The notes: a model not told the origin generated them from the letters alone. DNA of 64,000 nt from Hormiphora californensis (GCA_020137815.1 CM035350.1:6020180-6084179); one strand, 5' to 3'; counted from the stretch's first letter, positions 43,745-55,845 are shown. Program-made: numbers and translations.

Positions 43745-45481
43745 ATGTGTGACCTGACAGAGGATGATTTTGAAATCCCAATTAAAGGTGTAATTGTGGG
43801 AAACGGGGCGGTCGGCAAGAGTTCCATGATTCAGGTATTTGTATTGACAAAGATACAACATTATTTCTAGTCGCCAATTAATTGTATTACCTGAAATTGT
43901 TTTTCATACCCTCCCAACTGACAACATGTTTTTCAGCGTTACTGTAAAGGGATATTTACCTCGGAGTACAAGAAAACCATCGGAGTTGATTTCTTAGAGC
44001 GACAGATGAGGTAACATATATCCACTCATTACTCATGACCACACCCCCCCCTCAATAGGAGCTGACAGATCTATACTTGATTGTGCTGCATGTTAAAACA
44101 CACCTCTCCTAGTATCGAGGAGAACGAAGTGAGATTGATGTTGTGGGATACAGCGGGACAAGAGGAATTTGATGCCATAACCAGGACGTATTATCGGGGT
44201 GGGCAGATAGCTGTACTGGCATTCTCTACCACAGATAGAGAGTCCTTTGATGCAATTGCCTCTTGGAAGACAAAGGTAATGATTCCACCACCCTTGGTGA
44301 CGCGGCCACCCCTACACTGGCCTCGCGAAGCGCGGCAAAAACGAAGCCCGCGAAGATCTCATCACCAACCACCACCCCGGACCCCCCCCCCCACTGGCCA
44401 CTATTGGCACTTTTGCAGTCCAACCCCCCCCCCCCTCGCTAGTGGTGCTACTGTTTCCCACTTTTTAACATTCTAACGAATACACACAGGTAGAGGATGA
44501 AGTTGGTGGCATTGTCATGGCTCTAGTACAGAACAAAGTGGACCTTATAGACGAGGCTAAAATGACCGTGTAAGTAATTGTTATAGTCTCGTTGTCATGA
44601 CAATTGGTTGCAGGAAAGTTCTATGGACATGATATATCTCATCGATTTGTTTCTATTTTTTAATAAATCTCACAATTTTAGAGAAGAGGTCGAAGAAACG
44701 GCTAAAAGGCTAAAGTTAAAGCTGTTCCGGGCGTCAGTAAAGGAGAATTTCAACATTGAAGAGTGTAAGTATAACTTCTTCATCATAATGATGGCAGGTG
44801 CATTAGTCTTAACTCTTAGAGCTATAACTCATCAGGACTAAGGTCCGATACTTATTCTGATGATTATTTGTTCGATTTGCCTCCCAGTAACACTGGCAAC
44901 AGATAATAGCCATATGTAATGGAAGGCGCGGTTGCGCGCATTAGATTAAAGTTTAAGTTGCCAGCAGTAAGTGTGGTAAAGTGCTGAATGCGCGGGGTGT
45001 CTGTCACTCTGTCGTCTATCGGGACAACATGCCCCAATATTCTGTCGGGTAACCTCACCAGTGTAAATAACTGAGACTATGACTGGTTATCCTCTGTTTA
45101 GTGTTCCAGTATTTGGTATCGACATACTTAGAACAGCGAGATACACGTGTAGAGACGACCCCTTCCCCACAGCAACGCGGCAACAGCACCGGAGGTAAGT
45201 TTCTAGTTTTATACCCACCTGCCACCACGAACTGCCCCCAAATCGCACTGGAGTCTCTCTACTTTTCTTGTCCGAGTTTACACCCCCGCCCTGTTTATAA
45301 CCATCTTTTCATATCAGAAGCTGGAAAGAAGGCGCCTACAGCTCCCGCCCAGCAAGCAAGCGAGGGAACGATCCAGCTTGGTACCGTACCAGGTTCCAAC
45401 TCTGCCGGAAACAATTTTAAACTTAAACCATCATCAAGCAAACCTTCAAAGTTAAAGGCACCCGCTTGTTCCCTTTTATAA
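43745..45481 (+). CDS. RAB23: RAB23 small GTPase, 248 aa
   Basis: Seven exons, all in phase: 43745-43834, 43937-44010, 44113-44275, 44490-44569, 44682-44764, 45102-45194 and 45318-45481 (747 nt, TAA). The P-loop is GNGAVGKSS; RYCKGIFTSEYKKTIGVDFL is the distinctive RAB23 switch I; LWDTAGQEEFDAIT is G3; NKVDL is G4; and RASVKENFN corresponds to the SAK loop, with the RAB23-type S-V-K-E. The C-terminal tail is Ser/Pro/Lys-rich and ends CSLL, a CaaX box that favours geranylgeranylation. RAB23 regulates ciliary traffic and Hedgehog output in vertebrates; whether that applies here is unknown. Length is close to the vertebrate protein (~237 aa). Confidence 0.95.
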
Positions 45482-46227
45482 ACCCCAGGACAATGTTCTT
45501 CTGATTTGTCTGTTTGTTTGTGTGAGTGTGTGGTGGGTTCAGATCAGATCTTGTTATTGGTTGTTTTCTTCGCACATAGAGCTCCAATATTATGTATGTT
45601 TTGATGCTTGATTCAGTTTGTGTACAGTGCCGAGTTAGGGCAATAGAAAATATATTTCAGGCAAAAGATATTAAATAGATAAATCTTTAGGCTCAGTTTT
45701 GCGCTAGGTACTTTAGGTGCTAATTTGGAGCATCTCTCTTATATTGAAGTTGTTTTGACATGGGTTCCACCACATGTAAAGTACACGTTGTAAATGTTCA
45801 TTTCTTCAACTCCGTGAACCGTATTGTTTTCACCCAGCTTCTTATCGAATATCTATCACGTTTCTCTCCAGTCTCCATCCCCATATGTTTTCATTCCTTG
45901 TTTTTAACCCCTCAATTAATCAAGATATCGCAAGTAGAAAACCTAAGCTATGGTGGACTACGGAGGACTTGATATGACGGAGGAGAGATAGAACATCAGT
46001 TCCTGTTGTACTTGTATAACTGTGGGGAGGATGACCAGTGGTGATGTCTCTACTCCTGTATGGAGCTTGAGGTATAGTTGCTGAGGGGTGGCCGGTTGGG
46101 GGAGGGGGGTCTTGGCTGTCGACCAATATATCCAGATATATGCTGTTGTGGGATATTTCATTAGTACGATTATAGCAGTTGGTGATCATGCCAAGAGAGA
46201 AAGAGAGAGGGAGGGGGGAGAGAGAGA

Positions 46228-46319
<92 letters not shown>

Positions 46320-46755
46320 AAAGGATTTCAAGAGCGTCGTGGGGGAGCTCAACATGTCAGCTCCTTCACATTCACTGAAAAGCCAGGAGAGAACATGTGA
46401 GAGAGTAACACGTTTTATACTTTTTCAATACAATTGTGACTGTTTTTTATTGCGTGTCCTATTAGAAAATGTGAGTTTTCAAATCTCAATATATCGTACC
46501 TCAACGGGGGTTCACGCCCATGGCAACCGCTGATCCTAACACCAACTTCTCCCAGCAGCTCTATAGATGATGGTAGAGACGAAATGTAGAAACGACCAGG
46601 AGGGGTGTGGAGCAGGGGATGTGACATTCGTTAGGAATGAGGAACAAATGCAGACCTTCCTTTTGGAACTCAGGGTACGTGCAACTAATTAATTACATGA
46701 ACTTATATAAGCGAAATTTAATCATAAATAAATTAACAAACCCTTGATATCACAT
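45482..46755. other. Intergenic stretch with a long (GA)n tract
   Basis: Mostly unannotatable AT-rich sequence, probably including the RAB23 3' UTR. A GA-repeat block spans about 46190-46318. No gene supported. Confidence 0.5.
46198..46318 (+). repeat. (GA)n microsatellite, ~120 bp
   Basis: Almost pure GA repeats with a few GGG interruptions at the left. The Arg-Glu and Leu-Ser reading frames through it are artefacts. Confidence 0.95.
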
Positions 46756-48066
46756 TTAAGGGTACACCTGGCGTTTTTCATCATCGAGTGCCCAACCAAA
46801 TGACTTCACCAGGGTTTAGGCCATACAAAATGGACCTCAAATATGCAATTTTAGCCCTAAATTCGAATTCATATTTTTGCTACAGCCTATTTTCAAAGTG
46901 GCGTTTTTTCAATTTTTTTTGGAATTTTTAACCTCAGGACCACTTTTTTTGAGATAGAAACATTAAATTCTTGGAATTTGAAGAGAATATAAAGGTGAAT
47001 AAGCCCAAAGAAGGATTTTTGAAATGGAGCTTATTTCTGGCCATGAGGACGGTTTACTTTTTTGCTTCTTTGACACGCTTGCTGAGAATGTTCCCATGCT
47101 TCATTAGAGATGAAAATCTGGAAATAGTTGCTCAAAACGATTATCTATGTGGCCCAAAAATTTTGGAACTTTCCCGCCAAAGATGTGGTGTACAGAGCTT
47201 ATTTTGTGAAACCCGTCTTATTGAAAAAGAGGGAAATTCCCTGTATCTCAAAAACGGATGATCGTAGAGACCTGCGACCAAGCTTAATCGATTCAGAAGG
47301 TCCGATTTTGGGGGGGTCTTCTGAGAGACATTTTGCTCCTACTCCAACCGTTTTTGCTGTAATTGCAAAAAACCAATTCTATGAAAAGGGGGAACAACTG
47401 TATTCCAGTAGCCTGCTTCGGGCTGCTTTCCCCCTTACTTGCTCATACCTTTTTCGCAATTACAGCAAAAACGGTTGGAGTAGGAGCAAAATGTCTCTCA
47501 GAAGACCCCCCCAAAATCGGACCTTCTGAATCGATTAAGCTTGGTCGCAGGTCTCTACGATCATCCGTTTTTGAGATACAGGGAATTTCCCTCTTTTTCA
47601 ATAAGACGGGTTTCACAAAATAAGCTCTGTACACCACATCTTTGGCGGGAAAGTTCCAAAATTTTTGGGCCACATAGATAATCGTTTTGAGCAACTATTT
47701 CCAGATTTTCATCTCTAATGAAGCATGGGAACATTCTCAGCAAGCGTGTCAAAGAAGCAAAAAAGTAAACCGTCCTCATGGCCAGAAATAAGCTCCATTT
47801 CAAAAATCCTTCTTTGGGCTTATTCACCTTTATATTCTCTTCAAATTCCAAGAATTTAATGTTTCTATCTCAAAAAAAGTGGTCCTGAGGTTAAAAATTC
47901 CAAAAAAAATTGAAAAAACGCCACTTTGAAAATAGGCTGTAGCAAAAATATGAATTCGAATTTAGGGCTAAAATTGCCTATTTGAGGTCCATTTTGTATG
48001 GCCTAAACCCTGGTGAAGTCATTTGGTTGGGCACTCGATGATGAAAAACGCCAGGTGTACCCTTAA
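46756..48066. mobile_element. Near-perfect ~1.3-kb palindromic element with TTAA borders
   Basis: GGGTACACCTGGCGTTTTTC at 46760 is mirrored at the right end (48062), and both ends are flanked by TTAA (46756-46759 and 48063-48066), the target of piggyBac- and Kolobok-type transposases. The arms are about 640 bp each and so alike that an identical 96-codon open frame occurs in both (46971-47261 plus; 47561-47851 minus). The centre is near 47412. No transposase domain is seen; the 96-aa frame is probably incidental. Confidence 0.85.
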
Positions 48067-48070
48067 ATCA

Positions 48071-51000
48071 CTACGTTACCCTGTCATATCCAAACATTTT
48101 CATGTCATTTTCATAGTAGGAATTAATCCACTTTTTCTGATGGTCTTGAAGTAAATTGAGTTCAGAATTAATTTTGGCAGTTGAGTTTGAGGTGTTTGAA
48201 CGTGCCAAGAAGAGTGCCCGATCCTTCCACAATCCCAACTTATCCAAAAGAAACCAAAGCTCCATTGGTTCCTCTTCTAACTTTATGACGTAATCGAACT
48301 TGTTGGTGCACATGTTACACCAGGACCAGGCGGGGTTCCAGTGGCCATTAGCAACCCGGGTCCGTTTTATGAAGTTGATGAGCTCTGATAGCGTTGGGTA
48401 GGGAGGATTGAATAGGGGATTGTTTGGTGAGTGGTGTTCTGGTCCCTGACGGCCGTTTTGGAGCTGAAACACATGTATATTACTAACTAACATAATATAC
48501 TAGTATTTAGCTAGGTCTACTAATTAGCATTTAGCTAGGTTAGTGGTAAAACTAAATGACAAAATAAACAAGTTCCTACTAGTTCATCACAGGGACTTCC
48601 CTGTACTTGTTTAGTCACTCAACAAACTATAATACCGGTATTGTCCCATATCAGTGTATAATAATACTGAGTATAATATATTACCCTATTTACCCATGTA
48701 AAGTATTTGTTAAACTCAGTCTGCCATTGCCGAGAGGAACGCCACGTTCTATGCTGGTACATTCGGACCACCATAGCCCTGTAAATCCATTGGTTCTTCA
48801 TAGCAACCATTTCCCTATCCTTTGCTGCATTATGCACGTGGCTTATCTGGGAGATTGGTGTGGAGAAAAACAAATATATCACGGTTAGAGACAACCCAAG
48901 ATTACAGTGCTAGTATGTATTGTTTTGGATGATCATGATTCATGCCAAGGCGCAATCAGTTGGCTTACCAATCTAGATAGTGGGTGTCGTACCACCGTGA
49001 AACGTATGTTGTTTGGGTTTTCGTTCGAGTACAACTGTCGCATCCTCTCTTTATCTATACTCGACCTAGATCTAAAATGGAGGTAGTGGTTATTGGTTGA
49101 TATAAGTAAAATTTAAAAGTAAAATTTTATGAAAACGTTTCGTAAACCTACCCCATAGTTAATCGTCTTGAACCGAGTTCTGCAAGGTTTCTTGTTCTGT
49201 GGTCCGGTTTGAATCTGTCTAAGAAGTAGTACTTCCACGTTGTGCTTCCAGCTTTGAACACCGGACACCAGCTTGCCTCTATTTCACTGTGAGGGGATCC
49301 GTGTGAGCTGTTTGGCCGGTGCCAATCCAACATTTCTATTGACAACAGAGATCAGCGTGCGAGGGATGAGATTGACACCCCTGATGCTATCTTACTTGAA
49401 CTGATATATCTCGAAGAAGGGTTTGTGTTTTACCATCAGACTCCTGCACACCTTCTCTATCTTCTCCATTCGGATACGTATCCGCTCCTGTATCTCCTGC
49501 AAATAAACTCGTCATTAGTCAGACCACTTCAGTTGATTTTGATTCAGTTTACAGGACCAAGTACGTGGTATGTGTCACTAAATCCTTTTCCGTTCTACGG
49601 GATTGGTGACTCGCCTTCCCTACATGGACTGCTGCTGCTGCAGTGATTCCCCTTCCCTGGTGGTTCCGAGGTTATGCTAGGTGCAAACTGCAAAGTTACC
49701 TTGTATCGTTCGAAATACTCTTTATCTATCCTCAGGATTTCCTCTTGAGGTGGATGGACGATTTCTGATGTGATATTATCGCGGTCTTCCCTGACTCTAA
49801 AATGAGATAAATATTCAATATTAAAGGCCAGAGGGGAAGGGGGCTCCAGGGGTAAAAAAGTCACTTTCAGTAGCTGGCTCGAAGAGCCGGACCATGTAGA
49901 AGAATCAATTTTGTGTGCACCGTCTAGGAGAAAAATGATGTTAACTTTTTCCAAAATCTAGTGCTATCCTCATTTATTCATAAACGACAATAACTAAGAA
50001 GCTAAATTTAGTGCAGAATGATGTTTTAGTTCTTAGGATGGCCCAAAAATTTCCCAGGAATTTCAGACCTCTTCACACAAAAGCTGGGAAATTATCTGAG
50101 GGTTTGCCTAGCTAGACTGTGTTTTGTGCGCCCCGCCCGCGAAACACAAATGTAAAGGAGGGTTAGAACATAACAACTGAGGGTAACTGGATTCCCTGAA
50201 TCTAGCGTTTTCTTCGATAGTTCGGGATAAGTTTAGGCCAGTCTATGTCGTTTAATTTGAGAAATACTCGTCCGTCAACGAATCAGCTGCCAAAAGTGAC
50301 TTTTTTTTACTATACCCCCGGACCCCCTCTGACATTGATTTGAACATGAGTTCTACCGCGCGGCCCAAAAAAAACTAAGGGTACGTTGGCCTTCTTTTCT
50401 CCTAGAAATTTAATTTCAATCACTCTGATATTTTGTCACAATATTTTTATGGTTACTCATTCGAGGAATCCAGAGTTTCAGCCCTCTGGATGAAAATTCA
50501 TTTTTTTCGCCCGAATGAACATTTCATGAACGCCAAAACGGGACCATATTTTGGTACCAAAGTTTTACAAATTTGTTTGGCTATCGATTTTCTTTCGAAC
50601 GCGACCAGTTTGAGCTTAATTGGATCACCACAAGAATCACGGTGACCAGTTTACCAAGTCTAGGTTGGGTCATGTGATCCCCATCAAATTATGACGTGTT
50701 AGCAAGAGAACTTACATTCTAACGGACGCTGTATCGGTATACCGTCCTAATTAGCAGATGTGATACGTGATACGCGACCGTTATACCTGCTTATTGGCAC
50801 TTATTAATGACGCTAGCGGTTCAATAGGGGTCACTTGACCAGACCTAGTGTCGGAAAAGTGGCCACTGTATCTCTTGTGCTGGTCCAATTGAGCTAAAAT
50901 TAGTCGCGTTTGAAAGGAAATCGTTACCCAAAGGCGACTGTGAAATTCCGGTTTGGAATAGATTTCTTGTTTTCAAGTTCATTTAGGATTCATTCCAGTC

Positions 51001-52882
51001 GTAAAAATGAATTTTCAGATAGAGAGCCGAAATTCTGGCTAACATCAATATCGATCAAGTGTAATGGCCGTACGAATTTTTAGCTCCTGAATTTACCAAT
51101 TTCTTGTCAAAACGGGTTAAAATCGATGTTTGGTAAAAATGACCGTTTTTTAATCATTTATTTCACCAACTAAACTTGATTCATTTTTAATAAAAACTCG
51201 GATTGCCATTTATTATTGTTTATTCTAATGCATGGTTGCTATTTTTAAGAATAAAATCGAATTTAACCAGGAGAAAACGTGGAAAAACCCAAAAAACGAG
51301 AAAATGGGTTCATTCATGAACTTCAAACTTTTATGTTTTGAAACTCCGGATTCCTCGAATGAGTAACCATACAAATATTGTGACAAAATATCAGAGTGAT
51401 CGAAATTAAAATTCTGGGAGAAAAGAAGGCCAACGTACCCTTAGTTTTTTTTTGGGCCGCGCGGTAGTTAGACATGATATCACCCTAATACGTGCCCTAC
51501 TCTCCTTGTTGTGTATGAGTATCTAATATGATAATGTCTAGTATAATAGTAACTCACTCATCGTGCATGTCATCAAGATCGTTGATTCCTTCAAAATATC
51601 CCTGGTTGGCCCCGTAGTCCATTTTAGCGGTCAGGCCATGTTGATCGGGCTTGTTTGTGTCCTCAATCATCCAGTATCCTGATCAGTGAATTTATTGTGT
51701 ACTTGGTTTATCGAGGGACGCTCGCGAAAATACCCAACAGATGATGATGCTTTAAATATGGAGCTTTTAAAAAAATGTATGGTGTAAGTATAGCTTGGTA
51801 GTAAATTGTCAGACACTGACTGTACAAAGTGTACACCGCACAACCTCGGTACTCGCTACGCGCCTCACGTAGCCGCACCGGACCTTCGGCCCGGTGCGAA
51901 GAGTACGGTCTTATATGAGACAAGTTGTAATGCACTGAAATTTAAGGTGCTCCTGAGATCTGGGATGGAAGTGTGCCAATTGTATAAACCACTCAACATC
52001 AATTGTAGCTCAATGCAGTGAGCGTGGTTTGTGGACCACTATGGAGAGCTTATATTGTCAGTAGGTTATACATGCATACAGTTCAATCCCCGATATACGT
52101 ACCGAAAAGCATCAACATGACTGTTATAAGAAGCCCCCCACTGCAGTAGCGTGATCCAAGGATCTTCCGAAGGCCCATGCTATTTTTGGCCGATGAGATT
52201 TTTGAGATTTTTGGGAAAATTTGCTCAACTGCTCCCAATACTCAATCTTTCGCCATTTTTTAAAGCTTAAAACCAGACCATACATTAAATTAATTAAGTT
52301 AATAAATTAATGATTAATTTATTAACTTAATTAGGTCAATGTTTGAGTCGCTTGACACTTTTTCAGTGCTCCGGTATTTTTAGAATAAAAATAAAGTATG
52401 AACTATTCAAGTAAATGTCATATTTTAGCCCCCCCCCCCCCCACAGTTCAATTCCCCGATATACGTACCGAAAAGCATCAACATGGCTGTTATAAGAAGC
52501 CCCCCACTGCAGTAGCGTGATCCAAGGATCTTCCGAAGGCCCATGCTATTTTTGGCCGATGAGATTTTTGAGATTTTTGGGAATATTTGCTCAATTGCTC
52601 CCAATACTCAGCCTTTCGCCATATTTTTTAGCTTAAAACCAGACCATACATTAATTTAGTAACTTAATTAGGTCAATGTTTGAGTCGCTTGACACTGTTT
52701 CAGTGCTCCGGTATTTTTAGAATAAAAATAAAGTATGAACTATTCAAGTAAATGTCATATTGTAGCCCCCCCCCCCCCACAGTTCAATTCCCCGATATAT
52801 ATAACTACGTACCGAAAAGCATCAACATGGCTGTTATAAGAAGTCCCCAGTAGCGTGATCCAAGGATCTTCCGAAGGCCCAT
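48071..52882 (-). CDS. Golgi carbohydrate sulfotransferase (CHST8-14/HNK-1-like family), ~397 aa
   Basis: Exons (- strand): one of three first exons (52813-52882, 52469-52544 or 52103-52178), then 51558-51678, 49700-49796, 49396-49496, 49152-49307 or -49335, 48969-49071, 48694-48846 and 48071-48463. The first exon encodes a short basic cytosolic tail and a hydrophobic anchor, as in type II Golgi enzymes. CPVFKAGSTTW is the 5'-phosphosulfate-binding loop and FTVVRHPLSRL the 3'-phosphate-binding loop for PAPS. GHWNPAWSWCNMC is the family's HW-P-C-C block. It transfers sulfate to a glycan; the acceptor cannot be told. One phase problem remains: exon 49396-49496 ends with two spare bases, and the acceptor at 49336 would need one, so the weaker acceptor at 49308 is preferred or a base is missing. 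Confidence 0.88.
50103..50180 (+). repeat. Short dispersed repeat, GGAGGGTTAGAACATAAC type
   Basis: CTAGACTGTGTTTTGTGCGC followed by AAATGTAAAGGAGGGTTAG and AACATAAC. Relatives occur at 1-40, 60405-60440 (inverted), 60832-60880 and 63710-63742. Confidence 0.6.
50353..51467. mobile_element. Long-arm foldback element in sulfotransferase intron (family F1)
   Basis: CTACCGCGCGGCCCAAAAAA at 50353 is mirrored at 51467. The next block (AGGGTACGTTGGCC, then TCACTCTGATATTTTGTCAC) is also inverted. The interior resembles the foldback at 16906-17854 (GATTGCCATT block). It lies between exons 51558-51678 and 49700-49796. No ORF. Confidence 0.8.
52103..52178 (-). other. Alternative first exon, copy 1, of the sulfotransferase
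   Basis: ATG at 52178 opens MGLRKILGSRYCSGGLL and a hydrophobic segment, ending at a GTACGT donor. It is 76 nt, phase 1, compatible with the acceptor at 51679. It keeps a Val where copies 2 and 3 have Ala (ITVM against ITAM). Confidence 0.75.
52469..52544 (-). other. Alternative first exon, copy 2, of the sulfotransferase
   Basis: Nearly identical to copy 1 (76 nt, same donor and phase), 366 bp upstream on the minus strand. The anchor reads LLITAMLMLF. A run of C follows the same position in each repeat unit. Confidence 0.75.
52813..52882 (-). other. Alternative first exon, copy 3, of the sulfotransferase
   Basis: A 70-nt version with YWGLL in place of YCSGGLL, so two codons shorter but in the same phase with the same GTACGT donor. 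It is the outermost copy and may be the ancestral one. Confidence 0.75.
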
Positions 52883-53219
52883 GATACTCACGGGGTGGCT
52901 TATCCTGTCACGAACAGGTTCCCTGCATCAAGTTAGCCATGTAATATTGATACTTGGTGTGGGGGAAGTTGTTGGTTGTTGTTGGTTGTATTAATATATC
53001 AAAGCGGATCATAGGATAAATAAAAAATGCAATCTGTAATTCGATGTGGAGATGCCAAGTAATGATCGATCGATTGATTTGGAATAAAAATGTAAATCAC
53101 AAGGTCAGTGGTCACGCTATATATAGCAAGTACAACGCATTAAAGGAATTGGGGGAACTATCTCGGGCCTGCAATAATTATCTGTCATCGAGAATATATG
53201 AAACGGAGGAGAAGTAAGA

Positions 53220-53242
53220 GGAGAGAGAGAGAGAGAGAGAGA
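53220..53242 (+). repeat. (GA)n microsatellite
   Basis: A short GA run, one of several in 53-60 kb. Confidence 0.9.
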
Positions 53243-53664
53243 CATGTCTGATGGTTACACACATTACACATGTAATAACGGTGTGCCCGCTGCAACGTGC
53301 AATAATTAACATCATCTCCTGATGCAGCTCGCTGAGACTAGCTCTTTTCCGCATCGGATGAACTATTCGACTGCAGGGCTACAATCATTTATTTAGTTGC
53401 CTACACTGCAGTAAAGTCGGATTTTCGTCACCACAAACTCGTTATTTATCGATACTAGAAGACAAATGAAAATATTAATGTTAAAAGTCAGCTAGCTGCA
53501 CTCTTTCTGGCAGTGGCTGCTGTGTAGTCCTCTGATAATACAAAGTGTCTACAATTATAGAAACAACCATATTCGATTGTACGTGTATTTTAGGGCACCT
53601 CTTTAAAAGATGGCTGTGCGTCAACTTCAATTGTGTGGTCTCCTGTGTCTGATACTCACCAACT

Positions 53665-53810
53665 ACCCGCGGGGTAGCTCAATTATAGATCGCTCAATAG
53701 GTTGAGCAATGGACGCGAAACCCAGAGGTTGTTGGTTCGAGCCCGGCCCTCGCCAGATATTTTTCTAATTTTCCTCCCTATTTAATCCTGAACAGATCTC
53801 ATCACCGATA
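53665..53810 (+). mobile_element. tRNA-derived SINE copy
   Basis: GGGGTAGCTCAATTATAGATCG resembles a polymerase III A box and GGTTCGAGCCC is a canonical B box, about 55 bp apart. A non-tRNA tail (ATTTAATCCTGAACAGATCTC) follows. The tail recurs inverted at 58605-58660 and 59545-59600. The anticodon-arm region does not fold as a normal tRNA, so I call a SINE and not a tRNA gene. Confidence 0.55.
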
Positions 53811-55300
53811 CTATTATATTTGAAGAAGGCAGACAATGTACTGTGGCCAGAGAGAGAGAGAGAGAGAGGCAATAATATACGAGTAATATTGAGGGAAAAA
53901 GGATAGACGTGAGATATACCATACTTTTTTTTTTCTTTTTTTTTCGCAACTTCTCCGTGCCCCTGGTATCACCGGGGCTGAGTGTACTGAGTTCAGAGCC
54001 CTTGTGAGACTAAGAACTTCCGATGCCACTTGCTTGTCCCCGATGTTTTAAGACCGACGCCTGCTCATCCTGGTCATACCCCGACAAGAGAATACGGGTA
54101 TGCAGCGTGATTCACAAGCTTTGGCAAGCAAGCTTGAGAGGCTTCCGGTACGACGGCACAACCCTATACGTCGCTGGCTAGCGGGGTTATACCATACTTC
54201 CGGACACACAATTACAACATAATTTACAGTGGCCGTGTGTGTCGCACACCATGCCAGGACAATGCTCTGACCACAGGCCGCACTTTGTTGAGTAATTCAA
54301 CAAGTCGTGATGCAAGTCGTATTACCCTGTCCGCTACTAAAAACTACAACTGTACTTCAGGATAGATTTAAACAAGCAGCATGATTTAACAATTGAAACG
54401 ATCCATATATGGAACTATTTATAAATAGTTCAGTTATCTATTTACACTGTAAACCCTAGACCTGGTAGTGGCATAAGCTATTATAGCTACCCCTCCCTAA
54501 TCCATGTGACTGTGATACTCGCCCAACTAAGATACACTGACCTACCATTTATCAAAGCCAGAATATATGATCAATAAACCAGGGCGCTAAAAGCTTCTCT
54601 ATAGTGGGGGATCAACTGCTAAAAGTTTCTCTCTAGTGGGGGATCAACTGCTTACTCTCGTTCATCAAGTTGTTATCGAAAGAGGAACACTAGGAACAAG
54701 GTTGGTGACATAGACACCTGGCGCCAAGGAACAAGGTTGCTGTAAAAAGGTATCATCAATTTATAGAAAGGAATCTGTGACGCGGCAGCACAGTACAACA
54801 CACGTCACACACAAGGCTTTCTATAATGGCTTTCTATAATGGCTGCCTGATTGCTGTACTATCAATAAAAGAGAGCAAGGTGAGAAAGGGAGCAATATAA
54901 TAGCCCGCGATACAAGTGATCCACCACTCCTTTCCCAATATAATGGTACATCATGTACCATTGTATTGAGAATAAGGAGAAAGGTCAGAAAGGATAGGTT
55001 TATTAATGCATTTAAATTTTGTTGTGCAAGTTATTAACTTCCTCGCCCATTACATTATTATACCAAAAATGTATTAGGTTATCAACTGGGGTAGTGTCTA
55101 GGTTTATTAGCTATTGGGAGTACCAATATCATTACTCAGACCATGCAGTGGTTATTAGCAAGCTATTCAGAGTGGTTAGTTCGGGAAGAATAATGTACTA
55201 ACATAACGATAAATCTGATGGCAGCAACATATATAATAAGTATGTTCTTTGTATGTACTCTCTCCCACTCTCTCCTCTTTCTCTCTATCTTGCTCTCTTG

Positions 55301-55331
<31 letters not shown>

Positions 55332-55410
55332 GTCAGCGAGGTGTTATCGAGAAACAATAGACATTACTTATTGAGTAACCACTAATATATATATATAAAA
55401 CATATATATA
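53811..55410. other. Intergenic stretch, no gene seen
   Basis: AT-rich, with a GA run at 53852-53868, a (CT)n run at 55296-55328 and a TA-rich run near 55386-55412. A duplicated GCTTTCTATAATG sits at 54820-54845. Part of it may be upstream regulatory sequence of the sulfotransferase. Confidence 0.5.
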
Positions 55411-55824
55411 TACTAGATCCAAAAACCAAACAAGTTTGGTGGATAGCCGGGGCCGCAGAAATTAAAAAACATGCGAAAGTTTTGATACATGAACTTTCGG
55501 GGCCTGGGGTGCTGTTAAATTCGCGTTTCCATGATTATGACCAGCAACATTTTCAAACTATACGCCAGGAAAACTATCGCAATGATCAAATTATCGTTAT
55601 TTTTTATTCACATTATCATACGTACAGATCCACACATGTGTCAAATATAATGTGGGCTGTTTTACAGAATAATAGTGTGTTTTAAAAGAACGGCTGACTA
55701 TCATGGAAACGCGAATTTAACAGCACCCCAGGCCCCGAAAGTTCATGTATCAAAACTTTCGCATGTTTTTTAATTTCTGCGGCCCCGGCTATCCACCAAA
55801 CTTGTTTGGTTTTTGGATCTAGTA
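55411..55824. mobile_element. MITE with ~125-bp inverted arms, TA target
   Basis: CTAGATCCAAAAACCAAACA and its inverse bound the element, with TA at both borders. The arms match for about 125 bp each, including GGGGCCGCAGAAATTAAAAA, and enclose ~160 bp of AT-rich sequence. Long inverted arms with a TA target fit a Tc1/mariner-type MITE. Confidence 0.85.
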
Positions 55825-55845
55825 TCAGGCATTTTGTTATACATA

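Larger units (their letters stand above)
52079..52890 (-). repeat. Tandem triplication, units of ~345-366 bp
   Basis: Each unit holds the first exon, its donor, GTTCAATTCCCCGATATACG, a poly-C run and an AT-rich block (TTAATTAGGTCAATGTTTGAG). Copies differ by small indels, which points to recent tandem duplication. Confidence 0.9.

Noticed and set aside
46088-46400. Arg-Glu and Leu-Ser frames, and the similar ones at 29.6 kb and 59.1-59.4 kb
   Set aside because: (GA)n/(CT)n microsatellites.
46971-47851. Two identical 96-codon frames as a duplicated small gene
   Set aside because: They are mirror copies in the arms of a palindromic element, with no domain, splice context or codon pattern to support them.
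53668-53757. Functional tRNA gene
   Set aside because: A and B boxes are present, but acceptor ends do not pair and the anticodon stem is not convincing; the shared tail favours a SINE.
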